This document shows positions 12,325 to 23,830 of a DNA stretch of 64,000 bases, one piece after another. The first letter of the stretch is position 1; every line of letters begins with the position of its first letter. The notes below the pieces were generated by a model that was not told where the DNA came from, made no database searches, and saw only the letters and a list, made by a program, of their open reading frames with translations. The position numbers and the translations under genes were made by a program. Source of the stretch: Berberis thunbergii (Eukaryota > Streptophyta > Magnoliopsida > Ranunculales > Berberidaceae); the NCBI GenBank assembly GCA_003290165.1, contig QNQO01000504.1, positions 558,001 through 622,000 on the forward strand. The letters are read 5' to 3'.

Positions 12325-13770
12325 TGTACTACCAACTGCTAATGGACATTTTGGAACAGGTTGACTAGGAAATCTCCCTGGCTTTTTCTCCAAAAAGGAC
12401 TGAGTCATCTTACTCACAGCTATCTCAAGTCCATTGAGGGCTTGAGATTGGTGTTGAGTTGTGGCTTTCAACTCAGATATGTCATTAGAATGCTGCTCCA
12501 TTATACTTTCTGAGCACTGCAAAAATCGATTAACTGTTTCCTCTAAACTTGATTTGTTGGATGGAGGAACTTGATTATGGTGGGGCCTAACAGGGCTAGG
12601 GGCTTGAGGAACCTGGGAGACAACAACAGGTCCCCCTTGGTGTGGGCCATGGGTCAAGGAAAGACTTTGATGTTTGGCGAACCCTGAATTGTAATAGTTA
12701 GGTTGTAGATTATTGCCAGGTCGCTGCATCACATTAAAATAGTTGACTTGCTCAGCATAGTATGCAGGATAATTGTTTTGCAAGTCACAATTAGCTATTG
12801 AATGACTAAGACTCGAACATACAGCACAGACTTCAGATGAAGCGTTTGCGAGAAGTACAGGTTGACTTAAATTCAAAAGTGCATCTATCTTTTGAGTCAT
12901 TGTCATAACAACCGTCTCTAACTTTGAGGCAGAAGGGGGTTGAACAGATGTATCTCTAACTTTATGTAGACCGCCCCTACACCTATTAAACTCTTTTATC
13001 GAATAATCCAATTGCTGAGAATTTTCGGAAAGCGTCTCAAAGAAAATTCCCAAATTTCACTAACACTCATTTTCATTAATGTCCACCACTAGTGACATCA
13101 ATCATACGACGATTTTGAGGGGTTAAACCATCTTGGAAGTATTGAACTAGCCACACTTCTCGAATCCGTGATGAGGACACCTGAAAATGAGCTTATTGAA
13201 CATTTCCCAACATTCATAGAAATGTTCACCCTCTTTTTGTTGAAAATTAAATAAATCTCGTCGGAGGGCATTCGTTTTATGAATGGGGAAGTATTTTGTC
13301 AAGAACTTTCTTGACAACGCATCCCATGATGTGATGGATCCCTTTTCTAATGCATTTAACTAAGATTTTGCCTTATCTTTCAGAGAAAAAGAAAATAACC
13401 AAAGACGGACCGAATCATCAAAAAAGTTTTGGTATTTCAGGGTAGCGCAGATGTCAAGAAACTCTTTGACATGAAAATAAGGGTCCTCTTTCTCAAAACC
13501 ATAAAAGTGGGCAAGGGATGAATAATAGATGGTTTGAGTTCAAAACTGTTTGCATTTGTCTCAGGTAAGACAATGCAAGATGAAACACTATTAGGAAGAG
13601 GGGCGAAGTAATTCTTAAAGGCCTTCCCCTCAGCCATCTCAGTGGATAAGGACGATGAACCTAAATAGGTAATGGGGACTTTAAAGAACTTTTCGAATTC
13701 CTGTCGGACAAGTCTACTCTTAGAATCACGCACCCAAGTATGAATAAACTACCGGATAATGAAGGTTCAA
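12325..13770 (-). pseudogene. gag of the outer element, N-terminal and central part
   Basis: Minus-strand frames from 13733 to 13437 and from 13053 to 12325, joined through other frames, read as a plant gypsy gag. They show a PFYGFEKEDPYFHVKEF-like core start near 13500, SFSLKDKAKSWL-like and QKEGEHFYECWEMF-like segments between 13400 and 13180 in shifted frames, then the CxxC...H...C zinc-knuckle-like CAVCSSLSHSIANC at about 12830. The rest is a QNNYPAYYAEQVNYF and NYYNSGF tail. The frame ends exactly where the inner element inserted and continues at 6066. Confidence 0.7.
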
Positions 13771-14650
13771 AGTCAACACTCCTAAATAGACTTTAAAATT
13801 TTTATTTTTTATATTTATTTATTTTTTTATGCAAGCCTAACTGCTATATGAAGATGACCTAACTCTAAAAGATAAAAATAACGAAACCCTAAATGACACC
13901 TAGATGATGCACAAACAAAATAAATGGCAGACAACCTTAGAGCTTTCCTTTACTAATGCGGGCTGATATTCAATTCAATTTACCTAACCGTGGGAGAGGC
14001 ACGATAATTTCCTATCAATCCGCCACTACAGAGTTGCTCCGACCTCTTTTTCCACTATCTAACTCAAAGTGAAATGCCAGTTCAAGAATTGTTCCCAGAT
14101 GGGATATGTTCCTTCACTTGACCACTTCAAGCTATCAAACGTCCAAAGAGAGTTCCTACGAGCGTCACACATGTCCTAGATAATTATCTTGCTACAAATT
14201 TTAAATAGTGAAGGTCTAGGTTCCTAACCATAAAATAGATGGTGATTAACCTATCCGCGGGAGAGGGCACGAAAGTTTCAACTCAATCCTGCCACTATTC
14301 AAATTTGCATGCAATACTACCTAGAACAAGCTAAACACAAGTGATCACATAGAAACCGCGTGCAGATGCGGTGGGTAGAAAATACCTCCGATGTGAACCT
14401 CTTTCGGGTTACTTGCGACGCCGGGTAGAAGTCGATTTTTTAGAGTTTCTTCGCGAATCGCAATATTTCACTTCGTTCCCACTTGAGCTCCTATGTGTGT
14501 GACCGCTGCAAAATAAATGCAAAAAACAATTCAAACTCAAGCAAATAAAACAAATAAGAAAATGCCTCGTAACACTGTTCCTAAAAAGAGAATTAAACCT
14601 AATTTATAAACTAGCAAAAACAACCCAAGATTTCGATTGTACCATTACAA
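13771..14650 (-). other. Untranslated leader of the outer element
   Basis: The stretch between the primer site and gag has no supported frame. It includes two near-repeats of a GGGAGAGG(G)CACGA phrase (near 13994 and 14260), probably fortuitous. Nothing else is seen. Confidence 0.4.
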
Positions 14651-14668
14651 TCCCCGTCAACGGCGCAA
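14651..14668 (-). promoter_or_regulatory. Decayed tRNA-Asp primer binding site (outer element)
   Basis: The plus strand reads TCCCCGTCAACGGCGCAA, two differences from the intact site at 11083..11100. It is again six bases from the LTR edge. The mutations agree with the outer element being older than the one nested in it. Confidence 0.85.
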
Positions 14669-14674
14669 AAAACT

Positions 14675-15516
14675 TGATGGAGTTTTTATTAACCTAAATT
14701 AATAAGCTAATAAACCCTACTTGTAATACCGTAAGTGCACGACTGTCTAACTAGTAGACAGTGGCAAATACGAGTCGATCCCACAAGGATTGACGAGACA
14801 GTCGAATTCTAAGACTTATTTGAACTAATTTAGAGTTGGGTGTTACAGCGAATGAAACTTACTAAATTAAGAAAATGAAATTGACAACTAAAATTAAACT
14901 GATAAGATGATAGAGAGGGGAGCGAGACATCGAATCCACCAAAGGTTCATCGAGATTTGTGTAATCCAAATTATTGTTTTAAAAAATTAACATGACTAAC
15001 CTAAAGATTAATCTAAGTTCGCAACTGATTTCAACAAAGGTATAAACCCCTAACATTGCGTGTCTTCTTACTGGCGAGGTGAGGTGGTGATGGTGGGATG
15101 ATCGCACTGCCGGTTCTCCTATCCAGCGAGGATTGCCGGCAAGGTGGATTGGCGTGGTGCCTGGAAAAGAGAGCAGGAGAAAAGGAACACGGAAGAAGAG
15201 AAGGGTTTTCTCTCAAAATGGGGAAGACATAAATAGGGTTCTCTTATTTCCTTGGGCTTGGATTTTTAGATTAGCTTTTTGAGTTTGGACTTAGGTTAAA
15301 TTAGGTGGACCTAGGTTTATGTGACCCTCTACTTTTACCGCTGCCAGAATCAACCAATTGATTATTCCTTAAATTGTCGCCTTAATGCGATTTCATCGTT
15401 CATGCTCAAATTCTTACAAAGACATGAAAACGAAATAATTAGAATAAAATATAATAATCAAAACACTAACATATATAAATTAAGAGATATATTATGTAAT
15501 AATTACGTGAATATCA
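14675..15516 (-). repeat. 5' LTR of the outer element (842 bp)
   Basis: Edges TGATGG... and ...GAATATCA match those of the inner element's LTR. About 375 bp of central sequence present in the longer LTR is missing or replaced. GGTTA at 15517..15521 is the likely target duplication, but its partner lies outside the window. Confidence 0.85.
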
Positions 15517-17127
15517 GGTTACTCATTTTTACCACGTCTAGAGCAAAAAGATTGATCCGTGCATCCAGACGGAGGTCCTTCGGGAACAAAATCACTTCAG
15601 TGTCACCCTTCACTGATTTCACATAATCAGGGCCTTCATCCACAACTTTCCCCTTACTCTCTATGATCAACTCACTTTCACGAGCCGACTCGAAACCAGT
15701 TGAGGAGGAAGAAGGAAGTGAATTATTTCCCGGACCCATCGCCACATCAATATGGGGACGAGAAAGAGACGAATGACAATACAAGTGACTTGAAAGAGAC
15801 CATAAAGTCGATGGTCAGGAAACTCTTCAGCGGGCCTTGGATCATTGCAGTCCAAAGAGAAGTTACGTAAAGTCTTTCAAAAAGAAGGGATGAGCCAATC
15901 CCGTATTAGATGAGGCTTCCATGCCCGCCTGCAACAACATTTTGTTCAAAACCTTTGCTTGCTCTGTATTAAGCTTCGTTAAATACTCAACCTCCCCCCC
16001 CCCATTTGCAAATATTCCCTCTCGAAATCGGGAAGGGAAATAGGGGTCTTTGCCCAAGCGTCATGCTTTTCGGAAGTAACAGTCTTTGTTCTAGTGGAAA
16101 AATCAAGAACCTGCCCCACAGCTGGTGTCCCTCTGAAGGGCCAAATGTCACTAGTGGGATTGGTGACAGCACGAGCACGAGGCTTCTTGGAACGCATATT
16201 GATAGAAAATGCCACATCTAATTCTGTCGTCCTTGAAGGGCTCATAATCTTAACTTTTGCGAGTTTCCTCTTCTTTGAAGAAAGCCCCCCTTCGAACTTT
16301 AGCTTCAGAACTCTGAAAAGAATGGGAGCCACATGCTAATAAGCCCACAATCTGTTACGCTTGATGTTAGAAGACTGGACAACTTCCTTTACCCGCACTC
16401 GGGGCATGTCACGAAATTTATCTAATGATGCCTTATCCTCAAAGAATGTGGCGTAGTCGAGAAGTTCCTTGGATAAAACACATACAACATTTCAATATGT
16501 AACTAACACATACATCATCAAGAACGGAACTGAAATTTACTTAGCGGTCGGAACTCTCGCTCGATCGAACGACCCGCAAGCTCAAAATACTCCGAGTCTG
16601 CAGAGGTCAGGAAACAATATTTTGGCCAGAACTTGAAGTCATCAAGCAGATTGCAAAAATAATCCGGCGATGTCAACACACACACACAACATGCTCGTTT
16701 ATCCGAGGGGAGGTAAGCAGTTGAATCATCCTTGGGGACACTCGGACACAAGCGTCCTTCGCCCTAATCAGAATGGCGATCATCGTCCTGTACCCATTCA
16801 ACACCAGTTGATCGGGCGCAATGCCGAGTTATGCCAAGAAGCTCCAAATTTCCTTGATTATGGGAAAGCGGACACCCGATTGGAGAATACCTTGATGCAA
16901 ACAGATAAATCCTTTCGAGGGAGACAACGGCGTCTGATCGGCGATACCATACGTCTCACAAAGACTTTCCAAATTTGATTCAGAAAGTGACCTCTCCCCG
17001 AAAAACTTGCGACCCTTAGAAAATAATTCATCAGAAAGCTTATTCTAGCGCTCCATTGTCGAACGTACAATTGGGTAAAGTCAAAAGCACGGAAAGTAAA
17101 GCGACAACGTAGAGTCTCCAAGATCAA
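15517..17127 (-). pseudogene. Decayed retroelement-associated protein (PF04195-like)
   Basis: Minus-strand pieces in all three frames. About 16860 to 16745 reads IKEIWSFL..LGIAPDQLVL and NGYRTMIAILIRA, resembling the 'putative gypsy type transposon' domain (PF04195), where a ...QL.PN.WR motif is typical. It continues with FKFWPKYCFLTS near 16650 and RSKKPRARA with a variable region (16330 to 15980). It ends with TEQAKVLNKMLLQAG and an acidic tail to 15525. Several stops and frameshifts are present. Such proteins are carried by Tat-type gypsy elements; this one may be a stranded piece of one. The similarity is by eye. Confidence 0.45.
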
Positions 17128-17233
17128 AGAGTAAATAAACTCTGCAAAATAAGGGAACTATATGAAGAATAAAATTCTCGCTTTTTCTCAAGTAGACGCA
17201 CACCCATTTAATGAAGCGCACACCCATGTAATT

Positions 17234-17797
17234 TTACTAAAAAAAATCAAATTCAGCAACAGCGGTTTACCGTTGCTAAATATCAAAAAATCGTAGCTAT
17301 TAGGAATTAGCAACAACTAGACCGCCGTCACAATACCATAGCCATTCAAATCGTCGCTATTTGAATCAACAACGGTATAATTTTCCGTAGCTAAATGGAA
17401 ACAGCTAAAAACTGTCGCTAAGTTGCGAAAATTTCGTTGCAAAACTAATTTGAAAGAGAAAGTTTTAGTTGAAAAGGCTGTGGCAAAGTTGACAAATGAG
17501 AAACGGTTTTTTGTCGTGGCTATTTAGCGACGGGTCAAAACCGTAGCTAAGATGCAAATCAAATTAACAAATTAGAGACGGTTTTTTGCCGTGGCTATTT
17601 AGTGACGACTCAAAGCCGTAGCTAAGATGTAAATCAAATGAACAAAACAAGGTAATTTTTGCCGTGGCTATTTAGCAACGGGTTAAAAACCGTAGCTAAC
17701 ATGCAAATCAAATTAACAAAATAGGAACGGCTTTTGCCGTGGCTAATGCTTTAATTAGCTACGGTTGTTCTGAATTTAGCCACGGTTTTTTGTAGTG
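17234..17797. mobile_element. Short CACTA-type element made of hairpin repeats
   Basis: The right end reads TTTTTTGTAGTG (17786..17797), the inverse of CACTACAAAAAA. The left end near 17234 is a degraded TTACTAAAAAAAATC followed by AAATTCAGCAAC, matching the inverse of the right end for about 40 bases. Between them are six or more hairpin units of the form TTAGCGACGG...CCGTAGCTAA, which are subterminal repeats typical of plant CACTA elements. There is no coding capacity. The left edge and target duplication are uncertain. Confidence 0.45.
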
Positions 17798-18124
17798 AAA
17801 TTACAAATTGAAAAATTATAAGTTTCATTAGTAGAGAAAATCTGAAAAGTGAAAACAGCTAGAGGGTGAATCAGTATGGTTGGTTTGTGTAAAAAGTTTG
17901 ACAGTGTACTGGTTTAATTTCCTCTTCTCGTTTCATCAATAATGGAAGCCAACACAAGGCTTGTATTCATGCACCTGTTGTAATGAGAAGAACTCTAGAT
18001 CAGAAATCAACAACCAAAAGATGAACTACAATTGTTGATTAAGTTTACCCTTCAAACACATTTTACAAAATGTTTATCAATATTCTCAACCCTAAATGAG
18101 CAAACAAAGATCTGAAACTACAAT
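17798..18124. other. No feature recognised
   Basis: AT-rich sequence between the short CACTA-type element and the histone H3 fragment. Nothing is supported on either strand. Confidence 0.4.
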
Positions 18125-18312
18125 TCCCAAACTAGGTAACTGCACTTCTATGGAAGCGGAGATCGGTCTTGAAATCCTGAGCGATTTCACAGACGAGACG
18201 TTGGAAGGGAAGTTTATGGATGAAATGCCACCATTCCAGGCCTAAAGCTATGGGGCTTCTTCACTCCTCCGGTGGCTGGGGCGGACTTGCGAGCCGCCTT
18301 AGTTGTCAACTG
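18125..18312 (-). pseudogene. Histone H3 fragment with internal deletion
   Basis: The minus strand reads [30 protein letters not shown], then after a missing segment [20 protein letters not shown] and F.RSAV. In histone H3 these are adjacent blocks around residues 19 to 50 and 64 to 87; the intervening REIRKYQ...LLIR block is deleted, with a frame change. It has no start or end of a gene, and GA-rich sequence (18360..18500) lies upstream. It sits between two CACTA-type repeat arrays, so capture by a transposon is likely. Confidence 0.8.
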
Positions 18313-18649
18313 CTTTCATGGGGCCTTGGAGGTGAAGATTGAAGGATGGATTGAAAGGGCTTAATGTGTGTTTGAAGAAATAACAGAGAGAAAGATGAGA
18401 TTGATGAGTTTGGGTTTGGGGGTATTTGTGATGAGATTGGTGAGTTTGAAGAAATAACAGAGAGAGAGAGAGAGATGAGATTGGTGAGTTTGGGGGTATT
18501 TGTACAAAGGAGTGGAGGGTGGGAGTTTGAAAATTTAGAGAACTTTCAAGTTTTTGAGGATGTGGCCATTGGATTGAATTTGTTATCATTAGTGAAGATT
18601 GAGTGGTGGAGAATGACACGGATCGCAATTTCAATTTTTTATTTGTAAA
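18313..18649. other. GA/CT-rich spacer
   Basis: It contains a (GA)n microsatellite-like run at about 18460..18477 and a direct near-repeat of GATGAGATTGGTGAGTTTGG (about 18430 and 18475). The open frame across it on the minus strand is low-complexity and not a gene. Confidence 0.5.
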
Positions 18650-19205
18650 ACTTAGCAACGGCTAATATGTCGTTGCTAAGTTACAAATTTAGCGACGACA
18701 TTTGCCGTTGCTAATACTAATTTACTGTTGCTAAATGAATTAATAAAGCTTTTAGCAACGGCTAATATGTTGTTGCTAAGTTTCAAATTTAGCGACGGCT
18801 TCAAACCGTTGCTAAGTTGCAAATTTAGCAACAGCTCGAAACCGTTGCTAAGTTGCACATTTAGTGATGACATTTGTCGTTGCTAATACTAATTTTCTGT
18901 AGGCAAATTAATTATTAAAGCTTTTGGTGACGGCGTGAAACCGTTGCTAAGTTAGAAATTTAGCGACGGCTTAAAACCGTTGCTAAGTTGCAAATTTAGC
19001 GACGGCATTTGCCATTGCTAATACTAATTTTCTGTAGGCAAATGAATTACTAAAGCTTTTAGCGACGGCTTGAACCGTTGCTAAGTTTGAAATTTAGCGA
19101 CGGCTTAAAACCATTGCTAAGTTGCAAATTTAGCAACGGCTTGAAACCGTTGCTAAGTTGCAAATTTAGCGACGGTTTCAAACCGTTGCTGTTGTTAATA
19201 CTAAT
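18650..19205. repeat. Hairpin-unit tandem array (TTAGCGACGG...CCGTTGCTAAG)
   Basis: At least fourteen imperfect palindromic units of about 40 bp (AAATTTAGCGACGGCTT...AACCGTTGCTAAGTTGC). They are grouped into a larger repeat of roughly 170 to 190 bp that restarts with ACTAATTTTCTGTAGGCAAAT. This two-level order is direct sequence evidence of unequal exchange. The motif is the same as in 17234..17797, so it is the subterminal region of a related CACTA element. Confidence 0.7.
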
Positions 19206-20574
19206 TTGTTGTAGATAAAATAATTACTAATGAAAATTCAATTTTTTTAATGGAATTAGTTATTTCTATTAATTTTCAGATTTCTTATTGCTTTTTTTTG
19301 TCATTCAGAAGAAACATTTCAAACTTGAAAACAATTATTTTAATTTTCACCGTAAATGATGAATAATACATTAACCTTGTTCATATAATCAATAACTTGT
19401 CCATAGCAAAAAATACAATCCTAAACAACTTTATATTCTATCAACCTCAATTGAAATTATAAATATATATGATTTAGGGGGCTACATAAGCAGAAAACTT
19501 ACATGGATATACAATCAATGACAGACTAAAACATACCAATTTTGAATCAAGGTTTAACAAAAAAACAACAAAAATGATTTTGGAAAGACAAATCTGAATT
19601 CAAATTTTTTCTCCCATTCCAAAAAGGTTTTAATCCAAAAAGGATTAAAACTGACCAACTTTTCATTATTAATAAGTTTTCTCCCATTCCAAATTCAAAG
19701 CGTCTACAAGTTTCATCGAAATCAGACAATCTTTTGGCCTACAGAAAAACGAAGACACTTCAACTAGTTAGAAATAGTAAAAAAAAAATGACTGGAATGC
19801 GGTAAGAATATCAATGAGGATATGGGTAAGATGCAGGAGATGATTAAAAAAAATTATAAATCATTCTCATATCTGCAAGAGGTTTTTAACATGGGCAATG
19901 CTAAGTGGACTAATTTGGGAGTTGCTTCTGCAACAATCAAAGAAAAAGAAAATGATAAAGAGTTAGTAATCCTATTTATCCTTTATTCTCTACCATTAAT
20001 GCCTGACTGATTTGTTTTCTTCTTTTAAGTGAAAATACCGAAACTTTGATGTATATGGATATCAAAATATTGCTAATGTTCAAGGTGATCCAATGCTTCA
20101 CTCTGTCACCAAACTCCTTGAAACAAACCTTTGCATAATCTTGTAATAATTTATGCCTTATTGGTTAACTTCATCCCTTTTTTTCCCATCTAAAGCCAAA
20201 AAACAATTGTCACCAACTAATTATTGTTCTTAACCTTATAATCGTACAAATTGAGGCCCTTCAGAATAGTAACAAAGTCTTCAAGGACACTTTTAACTTT
20301 TCGAAATTGTCCTATTAGCAATTCATCCACATCAAAATTATGCTTATGGTACTACTCACTTGGTATAATTTTTTACCAAGAAACGGAGAACCTGTAAGTA
20401 TCCACGTTTATTTTCTTCATTATCTTCACATCTTCCTGGAAATTATTGAAGGAAACAAAACAAAAAATGAGCAAAAATAGGTTGTTTAAATTCAGAGAAC
20501 ACAAAATAACAGAGGAAAAGTTTTAACAAATTATAAAACTATCTAAGATAAGACTACATATATCCTTCCTTGAT
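19206..20574. other. AT-rich, no gene assigned
   Basis: One plus-strand frame (19822..20010, with SYLQEVFNMGNAKWTNLG) looks protein-like in composition, but I cannot assign it to a family. The rest has stops in all frames. It may be another captured exon. Confidence 0.35.
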
Positions 20575-20659
20575 AATTGTCGAAATGCTTCGTGAGCTTA
20601 TCTTCTGTTGTCTCCCATGAAATCCCTCCGATGAAGAGCTTTCCCGGATCTGAATCCAT
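20575..20659 (-). pseudogene. First exon of an RRM (hnRNP-like) protein gene, fragment
   Basis: From the ATG at 20659 the minus strand reads MDSDPGKLFIGGISWETTED and KLTKHF. This is the N-terminus and RNP2 strand (LFIGGISW) of plant heterogeneous nuclear ribonucleoprotein 1-like RNA-binding proteins. The homology ends near 20580 and no RNP1 motif follows. The CT-rich region to about 20760 would be its 5' untranslated part. It lies between CACTA-type repeat blocks, like the histone H3 piece. Confidence 0.7.
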
Positions 20660-20914
20660 GATGGGTTTTGGGTTTTCTTCTCTGACTCTGAAGAAAGAAG
20701 AATACGCAGAAAATAGCAAAAAAAAATGGGGAGAGGAGACGAAGATGAAGAATATGAAAAAGAATGGGTTTTCTTCTCTTCGATTTCTTCTCTCTCACAA
20801 CTCAGTGATTTTTCTCTCCCACAAAAACCCCAAATCTCTCACAAAGCCCCCAAGGATGGGAGCAATTTCTTCGCCCCCAAAGCTTCATTTTTTTGTGTAT
20901 ATATATTTTTTTTC

Positions 20915-21552
20915 AATTAGGGACGGCTTATACTGTAGCAAAGAAATTGTAGCTAAAAGAATTACTAAAGCTTATATTTCAAAGAAAATGTTACAAAGAA
21001 CGTTTCCCCTCAATGAGCCTCATCTGCTTAAGTCACACAATGAGTAACAACCACCATTATATAAGGTAAAGAGAACATTCGACAAATGTATACAATTTTA
21101 ACATTCGACAAATGTTAGCATTGGTTATGAATTACTAAAGCTTCTTTTTCACCTGAAGAAGAAGACACATGCAGGAGATGGCGGGGCTAGAGTGGGCGGA
21201 AGCGATAGAGAGTAGAGAATAAGGGACTGAGAGTACCACCACGACACCACTGTCCTCATCCTTCTTCACCTGAATCGCCCTCTTCCTCCTCTTTTTTTTT
21301 TTCTTTTTTCCCTCCCTCCTTTAGCTCCTTCTCGACTTCTCCTTCTTCTTCTCTGATTCTGAAGAGAAACAAAGAAAAGAGCAAAAATTAGGGCTCCTCC
21401 TTTGGATTATCCTCATTCGTTGATCACAACAAAGAAAACAACAAAGATTAGATTAGATCACAACCATTGGATTATCCTATAGATTGATACCAAAAGCAAA
21501 ATTAGGGACGACTAATATACCGTAGCTACCAATTTTTAATTGTAAAATTTAG
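20915..21552. repeat. Scattered CACTA subterminal repeat remnants
   Basis: Single hairpin-type units (ATTAGGGACGGCTTATACTG...GTAGCTAAAAG near 20925; TTAGGGACGACTAATATACC...TAGCTACC near 21500; TTTAGCAACGAGG at 21548) lie in otherwise unassigned sequence that includes a CT-rich block (21260..21350). The last unit abuts the truncated copia RNase H. No gene is supported. Confidence 0.45.
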
Positions 21553-21770
21553 CAACGAGGTGATGAACTGGTTCTTTACCAAATGGATAGCACTCTAACT
21601 GTCACATCATCCAGAGTAACACCCAAATCACTAACCAAGCCTTGAAGCAAAATGACTTCCTTCACAGCCTCTAATAGAGCCATGTACTCTGCTTTAGTAG
21701 TAGACAAACCAACTGTAGGTTGTAACTGAGACTTCCTGCTCATCGGACCCATCACCAATGTAAAATAATA
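21553..21770 (-). pseudogene. copia RNase H, truncated
   Basis: Reads SRKSQLQPTVGLSTTKAEYM with LLEAVKEVILLQGLVSDLG, the central part of the copia RNase H with its catalytic glutamate (KAEYM). A frame change then gives AIHLVKNQFI, where the DSQSA-type motif should lie, and the homology ends at 21553. Confidence 0.75.
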
Positions 21771-21899
21771 ACCTGTAGCCGATCGGTGCCTATCAAGATC
21801 ACCAACATAATTCGAATCAACATAACCTTAATATCCACTTCACTACATGCCAATGTTGCTTTTTCGGGTCTGACATAAATCTACTAACCAGACTGACTG

Positions 21900-22840
21900 C
21901 ATGAGCAATATTCGAACGTGTCAGATCATGACATACATAAGACTACCAACTGCACTAGCATAGGGAACCTGTGACATGTATTCCCTCTCATCCTTTGTGT
22001 TAGGAGAAAACTTACCCGAGAGCTTAAAATGAGCAGCCAAAGGAGTAATTATTGTCTTGGACATATCCATGTCAAAACAATGAATAACCGTCTCTAAGTA
22101 TGGTTTCTGTGACAATGTCTGACTGCCTTTCCTCCTATCTCTCATTATCTCCATCCCAAGTAATCAATTTCTTCAATTTCAATGCTAAGTTTCAACTTCA
22201 ATTAATCAATTTCTTTCATGTTCTTCGCATCAATGTCATGTCATCAACATAAAGTAAGAGAAACACAAAAGACCCATCCTTGAGTTTCTATGTGAATACA
22301 CAAGGATCATACTGACTCCTCGCATATCCCTTCTCAATTATAAAAGTATCAAACATCTTGTACCACTGCCTCGAAGATTGCTTCAACCCATACTGTGACT
22401 TCATCAGTTTGCATACCTTTTCTTCCTTACCAACAACAACATATCCGTGGCTGAGACATGTATATGTCCTCAAAATTTCCATGCAAGAAAGCAGTCTTGA
22501 CATCAAGTTGCTCGAGCTCTAAGTCAAACTACGCTGCTAAAGCCAAAAGGACTCGAATAAAAGTGTATTTTACTATCGGAGAGAATACTTCAATGTGATC
22601 CACACCTTCTTATTGTGCATATCCTTTAGCCACCAATCTTGCCTTATATTGTATACCTGTACAAGTACCCTTGGAATATTGAATCCCATATTTCACTCTG
22701 AAATCCCACTTACACCCAATCAGCCTCTTCGCTTTAGGGAGTGTCATAAATTCCCATGTGTGGTTTTTCTGAAGATATAACATCTCCTCATTCAAAGCCT
22801 CCTTCCACTCATTTTTGTAAGCACTTCGCAAAGCCTGCGT
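21900..22840 (-). pseudogene. copia reverse transcriptase, fragmented
   Basis: Segments in several frames: WKEALNEEMLYLQKNHTWEF and LVAKGYAQ (22831 to 22610), CKLMKSQYGLKQSSRQWYKM (22440 to 22370), VFLLLYVDDMTLMRRT (about 22275 to 22225) with an intact YVDD catalytic motif, and YASAVGSLMYVMI (22154 to 21921). They are separated by frameshifts. All are standard blocks of copia RT in the correct order. Confidence 0.8.
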
Positions 22841-23048
22841 ATATGTGGTAGGAACATCATCATACCCATCAAGAACTGAGAATGCTCAAGTTGCCTTGTC
22901 CTCATAGCCAAATCTAAGTGGTGCATGTTTGACTCTAGGTTCTCTGCTTGCTGCTAAATACGGTGTTTGTAACTGTTGAACCTGTTGTTGTGTAGGATCC
23001 ATGTCCCCATCAGTAGGAACCTCATCTTCTGCCACTGTTCATCGAACG

Positions 23049-23830
23049 TCATATTTGTATCACCTCTTCCCTTAGTAGAAGGAACATCATGCTATGTGTG
23101 AGATCTAGGAGCTCCAAGCTCCACCTGCAGAAAATCTCTAGCATCGTCATCTTCATCATAGCTATCACCTCTCCAAATAGGGTAACCATCTTTGCATCTC
23201 TCACACTTTGCCTGTAACAAAGCCTCCTCATGGAACTTCACATCTCGACTGATCACAAACTTCTGCAAGTTAGGGCACCATAATCTATACCCTTTAACAT
23301 TATCTGGATAACCGAGAAAAATAACTTTCTTAGCCCTTAGTCCAATTTTATCTTCCCTCACATGATAATATGCTGGACAACCAAACACTTTCAAGTTATA
23401 ATAATTTTTAAAAATACTAGACCATACCTCTATAGGAATCTGAGACTCAATAGCCGATGAAGAAAAGCAGTTAATGAGATAACACACCGTGTTTACTGCT
23501 TCAGCCCACCATATTCTACCCAAACCCAACATGCACCGTGCTCTCTCCAACAGGGTACGGTTCATCCGCTCTGCTACCTCGTTTTGTTGTGGTGTCGACT
23601 TCACTGTGAAGTGTCTTTTAATGCTATGTTCTAAACAAAACAGCTTCAAGGGATCCTTGGTATACTCCCCGCCATTGTCAAATCTCACTACTTTGATCAC
23701 CCTTCCAGTTTGTTTCTCAATCATAGCTTTCAATGTGGATGTAATCCACAATCCCCACAGTGCTATGAGTATCATTACCAAAACTAACTCTGCACTGCTT
23801 TCCATAGATGAAATGCTCACAAAAGTCTAA
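23049..23830 (-). pseudogene. copia integrase, longest surviving frame
   Basis: A 242-codon frame from 23820. It reads KVVRFDNGGEYTKDPLKLFC, the second catalytic Asp in RFDNGGEY, and TPQQNEVAERMNRTLLERAR with the catalytic Glu, then WAEAVNTVCYLINCFSS, FGCPAYYHVREDK and KVIFLGYPDNVKGYRLW of the C-terminal GKGY-like module. The first Asp block lies upstream in another frame. The acidic tail YDEDDDARDF precedes the RT. Resembles the Tnt1/Tork integrases. Confidence 0.85.

Larger units (their letters stand above)
661..15516 (-). mobile_element. Athila-like gypsy derivative, gag-protease only (outer element)
   Basis: Read on the minus strand: 5' LTR 14675..15516, tRNA-Asp primer site 14651..14668, gag 13733 to 12325, a nested second element (6072..12324), then the gag end and retropepsin 6066 to 4540, a duplicated protease block, and a 3' non-coding region. 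The 3' LTR is not in the window. No reverse transcriptase, RNase H or integrase is visible in the space where they should lie. The lineage call rests on the tRNA-Asp primer site, the DLGAS protease motif and the gag type (established for Athila). The element is a non-autonomous derivative resembling published TR-GAG elements. Frameshifts and stops show it is dead. Confidence 0.8.

Noticed and set aside
16006..16339. Plus-strand frames over 16006..16339
   Set aside because: Mirror of the minus-strand PF04195-like remnant, which has the recognisable residues.
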